Shown piece by piece: positions 5,121 to 5,797 of a stretch of 5,797 bases of DNA. The notes beneath the pieces were generated by a model, which was not told the origin of the DNA, did no database searches, and saw only the letters and a program-made list of their open reading frames with translations. The translations under genes and the position numbers were made by a program. How positions within the stretch are numbered: position 1 is the stretch's first letter; the number at the start of each line of letters is the position of its first letter. This stretch comes from Solirubrobacterales bacterium. Its GTDB lineage: Bacteria > Actinomycetota > Thermoleophilia > Solirubrobacterales > 70-9. The DNA is taken from assembly GCA_030835185.1 (NCBI GenBank), contig JAUQWL010000157.1:1-5797 (forward strand), written 5' to 3'.

Positions 5121-5797
5121 ATGGACGAGTTCACACCGACAGAGGACTTCATGTCGCCCGGACTTCCGGTGGACGAAGCCAATACGACCGGCCGCCGGTC
5201 CCTGGGCGACCCCGAGGAGGTTCCCGAGCTCTCCGAGGTGGACTGTCCCGACGGATTGCGCGAGGCGATCGAGGCTTCGATGGCCAGGTACCCCGACCAC
5301 AAGTCGGCCTCGATCCCGGCCCTGTGGGCTGTTCAGCGGCTGTACGGCTGGTGCACCCCGGAAGGGATCCGCCAGGCTGCCGCCGTGATGAAGGTGACCC
5401 CGGCCTACCTGGAGTCGGTGGCCAGTTTCTACGACCTCTTCCGGCTCGAGCCCGCGGGCGAGAGTCAGGTACTCGTCTGCACCAACATCTCTTGCTGGAT
5501 GCGCGGCGGCGACGAGCTGCTCGACGCCTTCTGCGAAGCGGCCGGGGCCGATCGTGGCGAGGCCGGCCACGGCGGTGCCCTTTCCGACGACGGCAAGGTG
5601 CTCGTCTCCGGCTTCGAGTGCCTCGGCGCCTGTGACCTCGCACCGATGGCTTCGGTCAACGAGCGCTACTTCGGCCCGCTCGAGGCTGCCGATGCCAAGA
5701 CCGTGATCGAACAGCTGCGTGCCGGTGAAGAGGTACTCCCGGACAAGGCCCTCGCCGCCAGGCCGCTGCCCGGTGGCGACGACGAGAGCGACGACGG
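5121..5797 (+). CDS. nuoE: NADH-quinone oxidoreductase subunit E (complex I, 24 kDa type), incomplete at right edge
   Basis: NuoE has a thioredoxin-like [2Fe-2S] domain and carries cluster N1a in the NADH-dehydrogenase module with NuoF. The frame is open for 225 codons to the window end with no stop. The helical N-terminal domain spans about residues 45-108 (LREAIEASMARYPD, SIPALWAVQRLYGW, then SVASFYDLFRL). The cluster ligands are Cys120 and Cys125 (CTNISC) and Cys167 and Cys171 (CLGAC), with the family's C-x4-C and C-x3-C spacing. The core ends near 200. A further 25 or more residues become acidic (GGDDESDD) and run off the edge. About 45 residues precede the core. The ATG at 5121 lies two bases after nuoD, with GGAGGG (5101-5106) rather far upstream. 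An in-frame ATG at 5151 with AGAGGA (5141-5146) close before it is a real alternative start. Confidence 0.93.
   Translation, partial: MDEFTPTEDFMSPGLPVDEANTTGRRSLGDPEEVPELSEVDCPDGLREAIEASMARYPDHKSASIPALWAVQRLYGWCTPEGIRQAAAVMKVTPAYLESVASFYDLFRLEPAGESQVLVCTNISCWMRGGDELLDAFCEAAGADRGEAGHGGALSDDGKVLVSGFECLGACDLAPMASVNERYFGPLEAADAKTVIEQLRAGEEVLPDKALAARPLPGGDDESDD

Overview
The window comes from a high-GC bacterium (clearly above 60% G+C by eye). It is most likely an actinobacterium, and possibly of the Thermoleophilia/Solirubrobacterales type. That placement is an inference from base composition, GTG and TTG starts, a possible leaderless promoter, and the nuoA-B-C-D-E order with separate nuoC and nuoD. 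No taxonomic marker was tested.

Left part (1-1365): the first 91 bases hold the N-terminus of a minus-strand lipoprotein that runs off the left edge. Divergent from it is a flavin reductase-like, FMN-binding split-barrel protein (123-617). It is followed after about 100 bases by an atypical SDR-type NAD(P)-binding protein (721-1365) with a near-perfect Shine-Dalgarno sequence.

Middle (1366-1978): the SDR gene converges on a minus-strand gene for a four-helix membrane protein of unknown function (1398-1838). The junction contains a 20-base-period tandem duplication and a GC-rich hairpin. Between the membrane protein gene and nuoA lies a 140-base intergenic segment with a marked AT-rich island (about 1860-1950). 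It carries a good minus-strand promoter and a weaker plus-strand promoter candidate, back to back. This is the longest gene-free stretch in the window.

Right part (1979-5797): the start of a respiratory complex I (NADH:quinone oxidoreductase) operon, nuoA-nuoB-nuoC-nuoD-nuoE. It is tightly packed (10-base, 8-base and 1-base overlaps, then a 2-base gap) and continues past the right edge. NuoA is a membrane-arm subunit beside the quinone cavity. NuoB carries the ligands of the terminal Fe-S cluster N2. NuoC and NuoD form the connecting module, with NuoD lining the quinone site. NuoE carries the N1a [2Fe-2S] cluster of the NADH-dehydrogenase module. All key metal ligands and quinone-site residues I could check are present, so the complex looks functional.

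I see no novel defence system, mobile element, CRISPR array, tRNA or rRNA here. The most unusual points are a roughly 90-residue Ala/Pro-rich insertion inside NuoC, extra N-terminal segments on NuoB, NuoD and NuoE, the TTG starts of nuoA and nuoB, and the uncharacterised membrane protein divergent from the nuo operon.
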